In this document: piece by piece, positions 16,866 to 25,465 of the stretch
Layout: every line of letters begins with the position of its first letter
Position numbering within the stretch: position 1 is the stretch's first letter
NCBI GenBank assembly: GCA_022843805.1
Contig: JALHMY010000029.1
Coordinates: forward strand, 1-64,000
Reading direction: 5' to 3'
Source of the DNA: Fuerstiella sp.
GTDB lineage: Bacteria > Planctomycetota > Planctomycetia > Planctomycetales > Planctomycetaceae
Length of the DNA: 64,000 nt
Notes under the pieces: model-generated
Databases searched by the model: none
What the model saw: only the letters and a program-made list of their open reading frames with translations
What the model was told of the DNA's origin: nothing
Translations under genes and position numbers: made by a program

Positions 16866-17084
16866 TCAGCCGGATACCACCTTGAGGGCATTTCGAATTC
16901 GGTAGCCGCCCGCCACCCGTCTCACCGCGTGCTGAGCCATCTGTTTTTGAAAGTAAGACGGTACAGCCCCGGAAAGGATGATTTCCTCTCCTTCGATATC
17001 CACAAAAATGAGTTCCCTCGCTACGAACTGATCAACAGCAAGATGTCGTGTTACCGACTCCCGCAGCATCTCCGTCTCTGCCAT
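16866..17084 (-). CDS. BON domain protein
   Basis: The 72-residue product is essentially one BON domain: 'LRESVTRHLAVDQFVARELIFVDIEGEEI' (shown in part) with 'ILSGAVPSYFQKQMAQHAVRRVAGGYRIRN' giving the alpha-beta-alpha-beta-beta pattern and the conserved central Gly in LSGAVPS. I start at the ATG of MAETEM; the frame is open further upstream but that part is basic and unlike the family. BON domains bind membranes or lipids and occur in OsmY-like envelope stress proteins. It has no signal peptide, so a cytoplasmic location is possible. It is the fourth gene of the run headed by the Ala-rich protein. Confidence 0.75.
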   Translation of the reverse strand: MAETEMLRESVTRHLAVDQFVARELIFVDIEGEEIILSGAVPSYFQKQMAQHAVRRVAGGYRIRNALKVVSG

Positions 17085-17157
17085 GGACTGATAATACCTG
17101 TAAAAAAGACGTAAAAGTGTCGGTATTCGAAATTTGGCGGCCCCGATGTCATGACGA

Positions 17158-18009
17158 TCAGGGGCGATCCTGAGAATTCGCAGCGTAATAAGTTGGCTCG
17201 CGATGCCCGGTATTCGACGACGGCATTTCGTCCCTGCCGCCTTGCGAAAGTATTGAATCATGAATCGGCTCGCCACCAAGTTTTCGATTCATGTCGTTAA
17301 TGATTTCAGCCACGTGAGGCTGAAGGGCTGGGGGTACGGACTGCGATATCACGTCCCGAACAAGCCCAAGCGAAGTTCCAATGGCCAGACTTTGCAGCTT
17401 GCCGAGCTCCGCTTTTACCACGTCTTTAATCTGATCCATCCAGCCAGAACCCGCCGTACCAGTATTCTGACTGTCAAGAGAACGCCTCGGCTCCTCTTCG
17501 CAATAACGCGATGGATTTCCGCTGTTCATGAAGCCAACCGCACCATCACCCTTTGCAACGCGGAATTCCCGATCTCGATCGCTCGCAGCTCTTCGAAAGG
17601 ACTCACGTTCTCCCAGCGAACGTCCGTCTGAATACTCCTGTGGCTTCAGAAGGAGTCTCGATCCGACAAAGCCGATAACGGCGGCCCCTGCAAAGGTTTG
17701 CCAGGGGTACCTGCGCACCTGCTCCGGCAGGTCAAAGGTTTCTTTGACAGACCGGACCGTTTCGAACACAGAATTCCTCACATTCTCAACAGTATCCTGC
17801 ACGGCCGAATTTACGCATCCTACAGTATCAGAAACTGAAGCAGTTGCCTGCTGCACTGTTTCCACTACGGAGGCGGTTGCAGTCCCTACAGATTCCGTAA
17901 CTTTTTCTTCCAGCAACTCCAGTTTATCGGCAAGTGCTCCCCGTGACTCTGAAATTTGCTGTCGGAGCATTCGCTGTTCTGATGCCACACCTGTCGTCTC
18001 ATCGCTCAT
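17158..18009 (-). CDS. YqjD/ElaB-like amphipathic membrane-associated protein
   Basis: The 283-residue product has a long N-terminal amphipathic helical part (residues 10-95) with repeated 'TASVVETVQQATASVSDTV'-type heptads, a hydrophobic helix 'YPWQTFAGAAVIGFVGSRLLL' (split, about 103-123) as in ElaB/YqjD/DUF3618 proteins, and a longer polar C-terminus containing a second amphipathic segment 'LGKLQSLAIGTSLGLVRDV'. In E. coli YqjD is an inner-membrane ribosome-associated stationary-phase protein; whether that applies here is unknown. It overlaps the upstream YqjE-like gene, mirroring the yqjD-yqjE pairing in proteobacteria. Confidence 0.7.
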   Translation of the reverse strand: MSDETTGVASEQRMLRQQISESRGALADKLELLEEKVTESVGTATASVVETVQQATASVSDTVGCVNSAVQDTVENVRNSVFETVRSVKETFDLPEQVRRYPWQTFAGAAVIGFVGSRLLLKPQEYSDGRSLGERESFRRAASDRDREFRVAKGDGAVGFMNSGNPSRYCEEEPRRSLDSQNTGTAGSGWMDQIKDVVKAELGKLQSLAIGTSLGLVRDVISQSVPPALQPHVAEIINDMNRKLGGEPIHDSILSQGGRDEMPSSNTGHREPTYYAANSQDRP

Positions 18010-18394
18010 CAATTTTACTCCCCGGAAATCCTTTCACATTGCCACCTGGCGGATTCTGCGCTCTCAGGCTATTGAAACCGGTCAACAGGGGCCAGACCCC
18101 CAGAACCGCAAGTACGGCACCCACGATTCCATAGGAGGCCCAGACAGGCAGTGTGGGATAGAAACGGGAGAGCAGCATCACACACATCTGGCAGAGAAAC
18201 AACGCGCCAATCTGCACCACCATAATTCCTGCCACCAGCATGACAATCGCATCTCTGGTTTGCTGCAGGGACTCCATCAGTTCACTGCGGAACAGAGCCA
18301 TATGCCGAAGTGCCAGATCCTGGGCGTCAGCAAGAATGCCTTTCAGCAAACCTGTAACACTCACTTCGGAACCTGGTGATGTCTCGATCGACAT
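17999..18394 (-). CDS. YqjE/holin superfamily membrane protein
   Basis: The 131-residue product has the pattern of the Phage_holin_3_6/YqjE family: an N-terminal amphipathic helix ('LLKGILADAQDLALRHMALF', 'ELMESLQQTRDAI'), then two transmembrane helices ('VMLVAGIMVVQIGALFLCQM' and 'YGIVGAVLAVLGVWPLL') joined by a short loop. Despite the family name, such genes in stress operons are not phage holins. The start lies 3 bases after the previous gene's stop and the end overlaps the next start, so translation is coupled through the operon. Confidence 0.75.
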   Translation of the reverse strand: MSIETSPGSEVSVTGLLKGILADAQDLALRHMALFRSELMESLQQTRDAIVMLVAGIMVVQIGALFLCQMCVMLLSRFYPTLPVWASYGIVGAVLAVLGVWPLLTGFNSLRAQNPPGGNVKGFPGSKIDER

Positions 18395-18396
18395 TG

Positions 18397-18852
18397 TTAT
18401 CTCCTTGAAGAACTGGCCTGTGCGACGAGGTAACCAATTCCGACCCCAATCAGCAGGGAAGGAAGCGGATTGTTTCTGATCATCTGAGTCAGGTCAGTTC
18501 CCAGCCCTTTCAGACCCTCCTGCTGCAGATAGTTTCCAGTGCTCTCCAGCGTGCGAGCTACTGCAGACGAAGCATGTCCCAGTGCGCCATCATGTGGAGC
18601 ATGCTCCCGAAGCGACTGACCAGCCGATTTCAGACCACTGCCAAGCGCCGAAGAGGCGTCTTCCACTTTACCGCCCACATACGAAGCTGCCTGTTTGCCT
18701 TCTCTTGCGATATTGCTGGCAGCACTGCGTGCTGCTTCACCCGCCTGAGAAGCCGCCATTGATGCAGTCTCGGCAGCTGAAGATGCCGCCTGCCCAATGT
18801 TCCCCCCAACATCAGCCGCTTTGTTCTTCATTGTCCTGGTTGGATCGGACAT
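18397..18852 (-). CDS. Ala-rich YqjD/DUF883-like stress protein
   Basis: The 151-residue protein begins at an ATG after GAGAGGA. It is rich in Ala, Ser and Gly in LEA-like 11-residue-style repeats ('AADVGGNIGQAASSAAETAS', 'AASNIAREGKQAASYVGGKV') and ends in the DUF883-type membrane anchor 'NNPLPSLLIGVGIGYLVAQA'. Such proteins are membrane-anchored, helical and stress-linked in other bacteria. It heads an apparent operon (this gene, YqjE-like, YqjD-like, BON, AI-2E remnant) behind one of the best sigma-54 promoter matches in the window. Confidence 0.75.
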   Translation of the reverse strand: MSDPTRTMKNKAADVGGNIGQAASSAAETASMAASQAGEAARSAASNIAREGKQAASYVGGKVEDASSALGSGLKSAGQSLREHAPHDGALGHASSAVARTLESTGNYLQQEGLKGLGTDLTQMIRNNPLPSLLIGVGIGYLVAQASSSRR

Positions 18853-18968
18853 GACTATTCCTCTCGTTAAACACAATCACCCGGAGTCGCATTTGAAAAA
18901 CCTGAAAAGCGTTTTCGCTTCTCTCCCTGATCTTCAAAACTGCTTCGCTCCGGACAGAAAATGATAAA

Positions 18969-18984
18969 TGCAAGTGGCATGCCA
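18969..18984 (-). promoter_or_regulatory. Sigma-54 promoter candidate for the YqjD/YqjE-like operon
   Basis: On the reverse strand TGGCATGCCACTTGCA matches TGGCA-N6-TTGCA perfectly with GG-N10-GC spacing. It lies 117 bases ahead of the first gene. Confidence 0.7.
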
Positions 18985-19136
18985 ATAATGCCGCTTCCGA
19001 TTTCACCCCATTTCTAAAGCATTTGATCGCGCATATCAGAATCGGATCCTGGATTCGCCCGAAATGCTGGCTTGTCGGCGAGCAGGCTGAACGTAAATCA
19101 GCCGGATCCCCTCAGCCTTATTTCAGCCCGTAAACG

Positions 19137-19171
19137 AAAAAAAACCGTCGCTTCCGGAGGCGACGGTTTTC
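19137..19171 (-). terminator. Rho-independent terminator after the DUF1328 gene
   Basis: Read on the reverse strand, ACCGTCGCC-TCCG-GAAGCGACGGT forms a stem (one asymmetry) followed by eight T. It lies 54 bases past the DUF1328 stop. Confidence 0.9.
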
Positions 19172-19224
19172 TGAATTTTCAGCAGTAAAACCGCTGTGAT
19201 CTGCTGCTCTGCTTGCTGCGGAGA

Positions 19225-19392
19225 TCAAACCGACGGTGTTCCCCGTCCGCGTACCAGCGAGATGAGGAACAGGATGATAAACACCACAAACAGTACATGA
19301 GCAATCCAGGCAGCTTCTCCCGCGATTCCCCCAAATCCAAAAATCCCGGCAATCACTGCCACAACAAAAAACGTCAGTGCCCACGATAACAT
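19225..19392 (-). CDS. DUF1328 small membrane protein (55 aa)
   Basis: A 55-residue, almost wholly hydrophobic product: '[20 protein letters not shown]', then '[20 protein letters not shown]', then '[15 protein letters not shown]'. This is a textbook DUF1328 (YtjA-like) protein: two helices around a GFGGIAG turn and an Arg-containing C-terminus. It is too short for common gene-finding cut-offs and lies inside a longer frame that is not coding. DUF1328 genes are common among osmotic or envelope stress genes. It is monocistronic, with a sigma-54 type promoter upstream and a terminator downstream. Confidence 0.9.
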   Translation of the reverse strand: MLSWALTFFVVAVIAGIFGFGGIAGEAAWIAHVLFVVFIILFLISLVRGRGTPSV

Positions 19393-19534
19393 GATTCTCT
19401 CCCTTAACCTGTCTGAGAGTAAATCGATTAGGACCGGACCTGCTCGGGCCGACGCTGTTCCCCTTCGGGGATCGGTTTACAATCGAAATTGCCATCAACG
19501 GAATTCACTGCCTTAAGGACGCTGACATTGCCAA

Positions 19535-19550
19535 TGCAAACGCGATGCCA
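19535..19550 (-). promoter_or_regulatory. Sigma-54 promoter candidate for the DUF1328 gene
   Basis: Reverse strand TGGCATCGCGTTTGCA matches both elements and the spacing perfectly (TGGCA, TTGCA, GG-N10-GC), 143 bases ahead of the start codon. Confidence 0.7.
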
Positions 19551-19918
19551 GAAAACCCTTCTCAGTGCCCCGCGTAAAACTTTTCGTCGGTTCGCTTTCG
19601 ATGCACTGGGGCGAGCAGACCTCGAATTTAGAACAGATATGTTTCGGGCTGATCGATTGACAATCTGTCGACGACGGAAAGAGCGATGATCAAAAGATTC
19701 AAACAGCCATTCATCACTGTTTCATCGAAATGATGTGTCCCGCAGTTGTTACCATCGCTTTTTACCGAAAAGTCCGGCTGTCCGACGAGAATGCTGGCTG
19801 ACGGATTGGAACGAGACGGCAACGTTGGCTACCCTGATGGATGAAGGGCAGGGATGACGGATCACGATTCCCCCTTTACGATTCCCTTTTTACAGTATCT
19901 GCGTGGCAGGTGAAAAAA
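19551..19918. other. Divergent intergenic region before the sigma-54 activator
   Basis: No gene seen. It contains the upstream DNA of the DUF1328 promoter, where enhancer binding would be expected, and the promoter of the activator gene, for which I see no -24/-12 motif. A partial dyad TTGACAATCTGTCGA lies near 19658. Confidence 0.35.
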
Positions 19919-21427
19919 ATGGCTTCAGCACTTGTCGTGGATGACGACCGCAGCCTGCGGTACATGGTACAGGTTTCCCTTGAGTCGATTGGCATAGAGG
20001 TAGTAACGGCATCGACTGCTGAAGAGGGAGTACAGCTTCTGGCACAGAAATCACCGGATGTGATTCTGCTTGACATCATGCTGCCCGGGAGGTCCGGACT
20101 GGAGGTCCTCAAAGATATTCAGGCAATCGATCGCCGACTGCCCGTGATCTTTGTTACGGCTGACAATGCCAGCAGTACTGCCATCGAAGCGATGCAGCTG
20201 GGGGCCTATGATTATGTCTGCAAGCCACTTGATCTGCCGCAGCTGAATCGCCTTGTTCAAACGGCAATCAATTCGCGGCAGCTAATGAATATGCCGGTGG
20301 CCCTGGCAGCCGATCTGGACGAAAACTCATCAGGGAAGTCGTTCGTCGGACACAGCCAGGAAATGCTGGATGTTTTTAAAGCAATTGCGAGGGTCGCCGC
20401 GCAGGATGTTCCGGTCCTGATTCGAGGAGAAAGCGGAACCGGAAAGGAATTGGTTGCACAGGCCCTTTATCAGCACAGCCACCGACGCGATCAGCCATTT
20501 ATGGCCATTAACTGCGCGGCACTGCCGGATACTTTGCTTGAAAGCGAACTTTTCGGACACGAAAAAGGTGCATTCACAGGAGCAGATCGACGCCGAATCG
20601 GAAAATTCGAACAATGTCATGGGGGAACCATTTTCCTCGATGAGGTTGGTGATATGGCGCTCGTCGTACAGGGAAAAGTGCTGCGATTGTTGCAGGATCA
20701 GCGATTTGAGCGAGTTGGAGGAAACGAAACGATTTGCACAAATGTCAGGGTGATTACCGCCACTAACAGGCCGCTCGAACAAATGGTTGAAGAAAAGACG
20801 TTCCGCGCTGACCTCCTTTATCGACTCAACGGAATGACTATCTCTCTTCCTCCGCTTCGTGAACGACGCGACGATATTCCACTCCTGCTTCGATACTTCC
20901 TGGCACAGGCTCAACGCTCACTGAATAAGTTTCACATCGAAGGATTGTCGCCTGAATGCCTGGACATCCTGACCAGTTATCGATGGCCGGGAAATGTTCG
21001 GGAAATGCAGAGCGTGGTGCAACAAGCAGTTCTGAATGCCAGCGGCCCGATCATCATTCCTGACTTCCTTCCGCGGGAAATCACTGAAGGACGAGAAAGT
21101 CGAAATGAAATTCGCACCAACCCCGCTCCGGTTGCCATCGCACGTCAGGAGCCGGAATCGGGCATTGAAAGTGAGCGAGCCCGCATTGGTGACCTCGGAC
21201 AGTTTATCGAGCAGCGACTCATGGCTAACTCGAATAATCTGGCCGCAGAAGTAATCGAACGAGTTGAACGTTATCTGTTCGCTCGAGTTCTGGATCTGAC
21301 AAATGGGAACCAGAGTCAGGCGGCCGACATCCTTGGAGTCACACGAGGCAAGATTCGTGATCGAATCGCCACTTTTAATATCTCAATGGAACGAAAAGTG
21401 CGTGTTGACAAAGGTGCCGACGCCTGA
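19919..21427 (+). CDS. NtrC-family sigma-54-dependent response regulator
   Basis: The 502-residue protein starts at the ATG of MASALVVDDD, after a GGCAGGTG site. Its receiver (1-120) has Asp52 in LLDIMLPG, Thr in FVTADNA and Lys in VCKPLD. The AAA+ domain (about 150-375) has Walker A GESGTGKE, the sigma-54-contacting loop GAFTGA, Walker B IFLDEVGD and arginine-rich sensor II 'YRWPGNVREM'. A Fis-type helix-turn-helix is at the end ('NGNQSQAADILGVTRGKIRD'). All parts needed for ATP-driven sigma-54 activation are present. No cognate kinase is adjacent; the next gene is an Hpt protein. It is the obvious local candidate to drive the many -24/-12 promoters nearby. Confidence 0.95.
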   Translation: MASALVVDDDRSLRYMVQVSLESIGIEVVTASTAEEGVQLLAQKSPDVILLDIMLPGRSGLEVLKDIQAIDRRLPVIFVTADNASSTAIEAMQLGAYDYVCKPLDLPQLNRLVQTAINSRQLMNMPVALAADLDENSSGKSFVGHSQEMLDVFKAIARVAAQDVPVLIRGESGTGKELVAQALYQHSHRRDQPFMAINCAALPDTLLESELFGHEKGAFTGADRRRIGKFEQCHGGTIFLDEVGDMALVVQGKVLRLLQDQRFERVGGNETICTNVRVITATNRPLEQMVEEKTFRADLLYRLNGMTISLPPLRERRDDIPLLLRYFLAQAQRSLNKFHIEGLSPECLDILTSYRWPGNVREMQSVVQQAVLNASGPIIIPDFLPREITEGRESRNEIRTNPAPVAIARQEPESGIESERARIGDLGQFIEQRLMANSNNLAAEVIERVERYLFARVLDLTNGNQSQAADILGVTRGKIRDRIATFNISMERKVRVDKGADA

Positions 21428-21529
21428 GCTTGCCGCCTGCGTCCCCAACCTGCCCCACCCGGATCAGTCCGTTGTAATTCCTGAAATGATGGATCATGCG
21501 ATTCCCTGTTTTTTCCCTCAGTTACTCCC

Positions 21530-21889
21530 ATGCGACGACAACCAATACAGCGGCTTCCGAGCATAAACACTGAGATAGCGCTCCAAAGGCTCAATGGTAA
21601 CAAAGCGCTTCTGGCCACCCTGGCCGGATTCTTTCTGGAAGATGCTCCCCAACTTCTCGAGCAACTGCACGAAGGCCTGCGATCAAACTCATTGCAGCAG
21701 GTCACACAAAGTGCTCATCGGCTCCGGGGACTGGCATCATCGTTCGAAGCAGGCCCAGTTATGCAGTTAACGGCGGAAATCGAGAGCCTCAGGGGTTCTG
21801 ACGGCCCATCTCGCATCAATGAACTGGCAACGGAACTGGACGCCGAATTCGCCCGTCTGATTGAAACTCTCCAGTCGTTGACGACCTGA
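21530..21889 (+). CDS. Stand-alone Hpt (histidine phosphotransfer) protein
   Basis: The 119-residue product fits an Hpt four-helix bundle: 'ALQRLNGNKALLATLAGFFL' then 'APQLLEQLHEGL' lead to the phospho-acceptor motif QSAHRLRGLASSF with His63 and the conserved following Leu/Gly, and then two further helices. It has no other domain. Hpt proteins carry phosphate from hybrid-kinase receivers to a final regulator. Placement 100 bases after the sigma-54 activator suggests the relay hybrid kinase, Hpt, activator. Confidence 0.87.
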   Translation: MRRQPIQRLPSINTEIALQRLNGNKALLATLAGFFLEDAPQLLEQLHEGLRSNSLQQVTQSAHRLRGLASSFEAGPVMQLTAEIESLRGSDGPSRINELATELDAEFARLIETLQSLTT

Positions 21890-22362
21890 GCTTCAAATTC
21901 TGTATACCGCTCAGCCGTCACCCGAGGTTATTGCCGCGCCACTCCTGCGGTGAAGAACTTGCCTGCGGTGAAGAATATGACGCCTGGCAAATCCTGCGAT
22001 CCTGAAGCCTGACAGGCCCGCGTACCGAAAAATTATCGATGCTGACCGCCCAACGGTCAGCGTGGTGGAAAACAACTCAAAAAACCAGGGTTTTATTTCC
22101 CCCTCCCCGAACCCCCGCCTTTGCGACTCAAATTGCCTGAGTAACACCGTCGTCAGCCAGGCATATCGCAGCCCCTCGCTTACAGACCGTTTAAACGCAA
22201 GTGGCCTAAGCCAGTCGAAAAACGGCCCCGTTCGTGCTTTCCAACACTTGAAATCACGAATATCCGAAGATCGCCAGTCCGCCGTCCAGACAGAGATTTG
22301 GCGGCTTTCAAGTCGTGACCGGTAAGCCACCTCGTCAGTCAGCAACACAGAATGCCGATCTT
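21890..22362. other. Intergenic, no gene recognised
   Basis: Open frames on both strands look random. A 13-base unit CTGCGGTGAAGAA is repeated in tandem near 21946-21974. The right end is the upstream region of the csbD promoter candidate. Confidence 0.4.
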
Positions 22363-22378
22363 TGGCGCGAAAAATGCC
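22363..22378 (+). promoter_or_regulatory. Sigma-54 promoter candidate for csbD
   Basis: TGGCGCGAAAAATGCC has GG-N10-GC spacing and shares the GCGAAAAATGC/CACGAAAAATGC core with the site before the degenerate kinase. It lies 111 bases ahead of the start codon. Confidence 0.5.
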
Positions 22379-22488
22379 ATACTCATTCATCGGTGGGTTC
22401 TGGCTGCTGATTTAAAGAACGGCAATGCCACCATCAATCGTTCGAAGGGTCTTTGGACCACCAGGAGCATCCAACAGGGAGAATGAAA

Positions 22489-22689
22489 ATGAATTGGGAT
22501 CAGATAGCAGGAAACTGGAAACAGTTCACAGGAAACATCAAAGAAAAGTGGGGAAAACTGACAGATGACGATCTTACGACCGTCGCAGGACGTCGCGATC
22601 AGCTCAGCGGATTGCTTCAAACAAAATATGGCTATGCCAAAGAAGAAGTAGAACGAGAGCTTGATGAATTCACAACAGCACTGCGTTAA
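22489..22689 (+). CDS. CsbD-family stress protein
   Basis: The 66-residue product starts MNWDQIAGNWKQFTGNIKEK, the conserved CsbD opening, and continues with 'WGKLTDDDLTTVAGRRDQL' and 'KYGYAKEEVERELDEF'. The family's small helical proteins are general-stress induced; CsbD is a SigB-regulon member in Bacillus. I prefer the second ATG of MKMNW because it fits the GGGAGA spacing. A weak hairpin lies between this gene and the lipoprotein gene 72 bases downstream. Confidence 0.9.
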   Translation: MNWDQIAGNWKQFTGNIKEKWGKLTDDDLTTVAGRRDQLSGLLQTKYGYAKEEVERELDEFTTALR

Positions 22690-22761
22690 CAACAGGTAAA
22701 AGCCAGTCGGGCGTTACATATCGCCCGGCTCCCTTCCAGAAACTTCAACAGGAAAACAAAC

Positions 22762-23316
22762 ATGAACCGAATTTCCGCAACAATACTCTGCCTCTCCCTG
22801 ATCCTTCCAGTGGGCTGCAATCGCGGTGAGCCAGGTGGAGCTGGCGTGGCTGACAATGGCACCACCACCCGCACAACGACAACAGACACATCCGGAACCG
22901 GCACAACAACGGTCCACTCAGCAAATGACACAACCAGTACAGGAACCAGCGCAACAGATACAACCCACACTGTTGCAAAGCCTGCGATCGGAAACAGTAA
23001 CGATACATTTACCCTGAGTATGCCGTTGCTTTCAACAGGTATTAAACAGGGTGAAACGAAGAATATCACGATCAGCATTTCCCGTGGAGACAACTTTGAC
23101 GAGGATGTGACTCTGAATCTTCAGAATCTGCCGAAAGGTGTTACGGTATCGCCCGAAAAACCGATGATAGCTCATGGAGAAAGTGAGGCGGTGATTTCAG
23201 TCACTGCCGCACCAGACGCTGCCCTTGGTGACTTTACAATACCTGTCAGTGGAAAACCTTCTGGCAGTGGAGCAAATTCAACGAACGAACTTAGCATCAC
23301 CGTGGAAGAAAAATAG
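22762..23316 (+). CDS. Thr-rich lipoprotein with Ig-like domain
   Basis: A 184-residue secreted protein with a lipoprotein signal (LILPVGC, Cys19 as acylation site), an extended Thr/Ser/Gly linker (residues 22-70), and a beta-rich domain of about 100 residues: 'GIKQGETKNITISISRGDNF', 'EDVTLNLQNLPKGVTVSPEK', 'GDFTIPVSGKPSG'. The domain resembles the NPCBM-associated or bacterial Ig-like modules common in planctomycete surface proteins. It should be anchored in a membrane with the domain extracytoplasmic. Function unknown. A terminator follows. Confidence 0.75.
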   Translation: MNRISATILCLSLILPVGCNRGEPGGAGVADNGTTTRTTTTDTSGTGTTTVHSANDTTSTGTSATDTTHTVAKPAIGNSNDTFTLSMPLLSTGIKQGETKNITISISRGDNFDEDVTLNLQNLPKGVTVSPEKPMIAHGESEAVISVTAAPDAALGDFTIPVSGKPSGSGANSTNELSITVEEK

Positions 23317-23328
23317 GTTGTAAGAAGA

Positions 23329-23366
23329 TCCCTGCGGTCCGGCCCGGACCCAGGGACTTTTTTTTT
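23329..23366 (+). terminator. Rho-independent terminator
   Basis: A nested stem (CCCTG...CAGGG enclosing GGTCCG/CGGACC) is followed by a run of nine T. Confidence 0.9.
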
Positions 23367-23507
23367 CCGCGGCGAAAGTCAATTCTCTGTTTTCGGGTTC
23401 GCTGCCGCGTTAACACCACGCGGCATTTGGTTGCTGCAAAGCCGAAAACTGAATGGCGGAACACACTGTGGAGCCTCGGGGCTCTTCATAACAGGGAGCT
23501 AAATATC

Positions 23508-23825
23508 ATGTCCGGAATTAAAATGTTCCTCGTGGTACTGATTGCCGTCTGCAGCCTCACACTTGGCGGCGAAAGCGCAGAAGCAAGAATTCGTTATCGT
23601 TCCAGGGGCTTCTATGGCAGGCCGGGAATCAGTTTTCGCAGCACAATACCGTACCGAACCCGAAACTATGGCTATCGTTACAATCGCCCAAACGGCGGCT
23701 ATTACTCACGTCCAAATTCATACTACTATTACCACAATGCATACCCATCCCCATACTATAACGGATTTAACAATAACTGGGGATACGGACGCGGTGTGAG
23801 GGGCGGAATCTATTTTGGATTCTGA
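23508..23825 (+). CDS. Small secreted Tyr/Arg/Gly-rich protein
   Basis: From the ATG after AGGGAG, the 105-residue product has a signal peptide ('MFLVVLIAVCSLTLGGESAEA') and a mature region dominated by Tyr, Arg, Asn and Gly ('YRTRNYGYRYNRPNGGYY', 'SYYYYHNAYPSPYYNGF'). No domain is recognised. Such low-complexity exported proteins are common in planctomycetes and might be envelope structural material. No perfectly spaced -24/-12 site is present; a GGCAT...TTGCT pair near 23421 is one base too close. Confidence 0.65.
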   Translation: MSGIKMFLVVLIAVCSLTLGGESAEARIRYRSRGFYGRPGISFRSTIPYRTRNYGYRYNRPNGGYYSRPNSYYYYHNAYPSPYYNGFNNNWGYGRGVRGGIYFGF

Positions 23826-23999
23826 TGACTGATTTAGTGGACCTTCGATAATCACCTCCGGGACGGCTGTGCGGAATCAACTTCGTACGCCATCCTGAAC
23901 GGTGATTTGCGCCGTTCGATCCGGCTTCCTCTTATTTCTGTGGATGAACTGCAAATTCCTGCTTCCGTATTACGTCCTGAAATTGAAGAGGACAATCCA

Positions 24000-25307
24000 A
24001 TGAAAACTCTCCTTTGTATTTTGTGCCCTGCACTGTTGATCGGTTTCTCCAGCGCCAGAAGCTTTACGGAAACACTACAAACTGCGGCTGAGCAGGTTCC
24101 TCCTGCGCCAGAATCTCAGGCAGTATCCCCCGATGCTCCATCGGTCAGCCCGCCACCTCCCGGTGTCCCAGGACCTCAGCAAAGAGGAACTGCGACCGTC
24201 GAAGATAAAGATGGGGCGCTTCAAACAGAGCAGACGACTGAAATACCGGAAGAAATTCAAGACGCCCGCCAGGCCTTTGTGGACGCTTACGAAAAAGGAG
24301 ATGCAAAAGCCGTCGCGGCACACTTCACAGAGAACGGGGAGTATGTGGATGAATCGGGCTATGTGACGCAGGGGCGGGATTCCATCGAACAACTGCTGCA
24401 GCAATTTTTTTCTGAGCATCCAAAATGTCGCCTTGAAGTGTCGATCAACTCCGTCCGAATGATTAGTGAAGGAGTCGCCATTGAGGACGGATTGACCCGG
24501 GTGACCCATCTTCATGGCCCTGAAGGAACGAATCCCGTTCCGGAGAATGCGACCTTCACGCCCAGCGATCAATCTACTGTCACTCAGCCTGCACCTGTAC
24601 CTTCTGCAACTCTTCCAGCACCGGCAAGCCCAGGTACACCGTCCCCGGAGGTTTTGTCTGACAATTCCCCAACTGCCCCCCTCTCCGTATCAGATCCGGA
24701 AGCAAGAGCTTTAATGGGAATTGAATGTCGCTACACGGCAGTGCATGTCAAAGTGGACGGAAAGTGGCTGCTCGGCAGTGTTCGCGACTTACCGACTGAT
24801 TCATCGGTCTCCGAAAGCTCTGCAGATCACATGGACATGCTCGGACAGCTGGATTGGCTGAACGGAGACTGGGTTGATGAAGGTGACGACGCGATCGTAA
24901 CTTTCTCCTGCCGCCCGACTGACAATGGATGCTTTCTGCTGCGTACCTTTTCGATTGTCATCGCTGGCGAAGAAGCAATGAGCGGAACTCAGCGAATCGG
25001 CTGGGACCCACTTACCGGGAAGCTTCGGACGTGGATCTTCGATTCTGAAGGAGGCTATGCAGACGGCTACTGGCATCGGGACGAAGAACGCTGGGTATTG
25101 AAGTGTTCCGGAGTGAATGCCGTCGGGGAACCCGCTTCTTTCACAACAATCTATACACCGGTGAACGAGCACACGATGACCTGGCAGTATGTGGACTATG
25201 AAGTGGCAGGAATTCAGGAACCGGACAGCGAAATTTACACAATTGTCCGACAGGCTCCTGCCCCCGCCGATACTGGGTCTGTCTCAGATGTGTCTCCATC
25301 GGAATAG
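24000..25307 (+). CDS. Secreted SnoaL/DUF4440-like protein with C-terminal DUF1579-like domain
   Basis: I start at the ATG after GAAGAGG, which gives a signal peptide ('MKTLLCILCPALLIGFSSA'). A Pro-rich linker leads to a SnoaL-like (DUF4440, SgcJ/EcaC type) domain: 'EIQDARQAFVDAYEKGDAKA', 'FTENGEYVDESGYVTQGRDS', ending 'YTAVHVKVDGKWLLGSVRD' with a Pro-rich insertion before its last strands. A second domain, 'QLDWLNGDWVDEGDDAIV' to 'WQYVDYEVAG', resembles the DUF1579-type beta-barrel. Both folds bind small hydrophobic molecules, but no catalytic set is obvious. The 435-residue architecture recurs in planctomycetes. Role unknown. Confidence 0.75.
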   Translation: MKTLLCILCPALLIGFSSARSFTETLQTAAEQVPPAPESQAVSPDAPSVSPPPPGVPGPQQRGTATVEDKDGALQTEQTTEIPEEIQDARQAFVDAYEKGDAKAVAAHFTENGEYVDESGYVTQGRDSIEQLLQQFFSEHPKCRLEVSINSVRMISEGVAIEDGLTRVTHLHGPEGTNPVPENATFTPSDQSTVTQPAPVPSATLPAPASPGTPSPEVLSDNSPTAPLSVSDPEARALMGIECRYTAVHVKVDGKWLLGSVRDLPTDSSVSESSADHMDMLGQLDWLNGDWVDEGDDAIVTFSCRPTDNGCFLLRTFSIVIAGEEAMSGTQRIGWDPLTGKLRTWIFDSEGGYADGYWHRDEERWVLKCSGVNAVGEPASFTTIYTPVNEHTMTWQYVDYEVAGIQEPDSEIYTIVRQAPAPADTGSVSDVSPSE

Positions 25308-25465
25308 TTGACGATGGAATCTTTCCCGCATAACGAATCACATGTTGAAAATGAACGATGCCGCTGAATCAGCAGACAACTGCCTCAGCAAAGGGCTCCG
25401 GGAATCAGATCCCCAGGATTAAGGGCTTGATTTCCGCAGGTAATGGAACCGTTTTCGATTAACCA

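Noticed and set aside
17999-18394. Prophage holin
   Set aside because: The family name suggests phage, but it is in a yqjD/yqjE-like operon and no lysis or phage structural genes are nearby.
23410-23440. Sigma-54 site before the Tyr-rich secreted protein
   Set aside because: GGCAT and TTGCT are present, but the spacer gives GG-N9-GC, one base short of the strict spacing.
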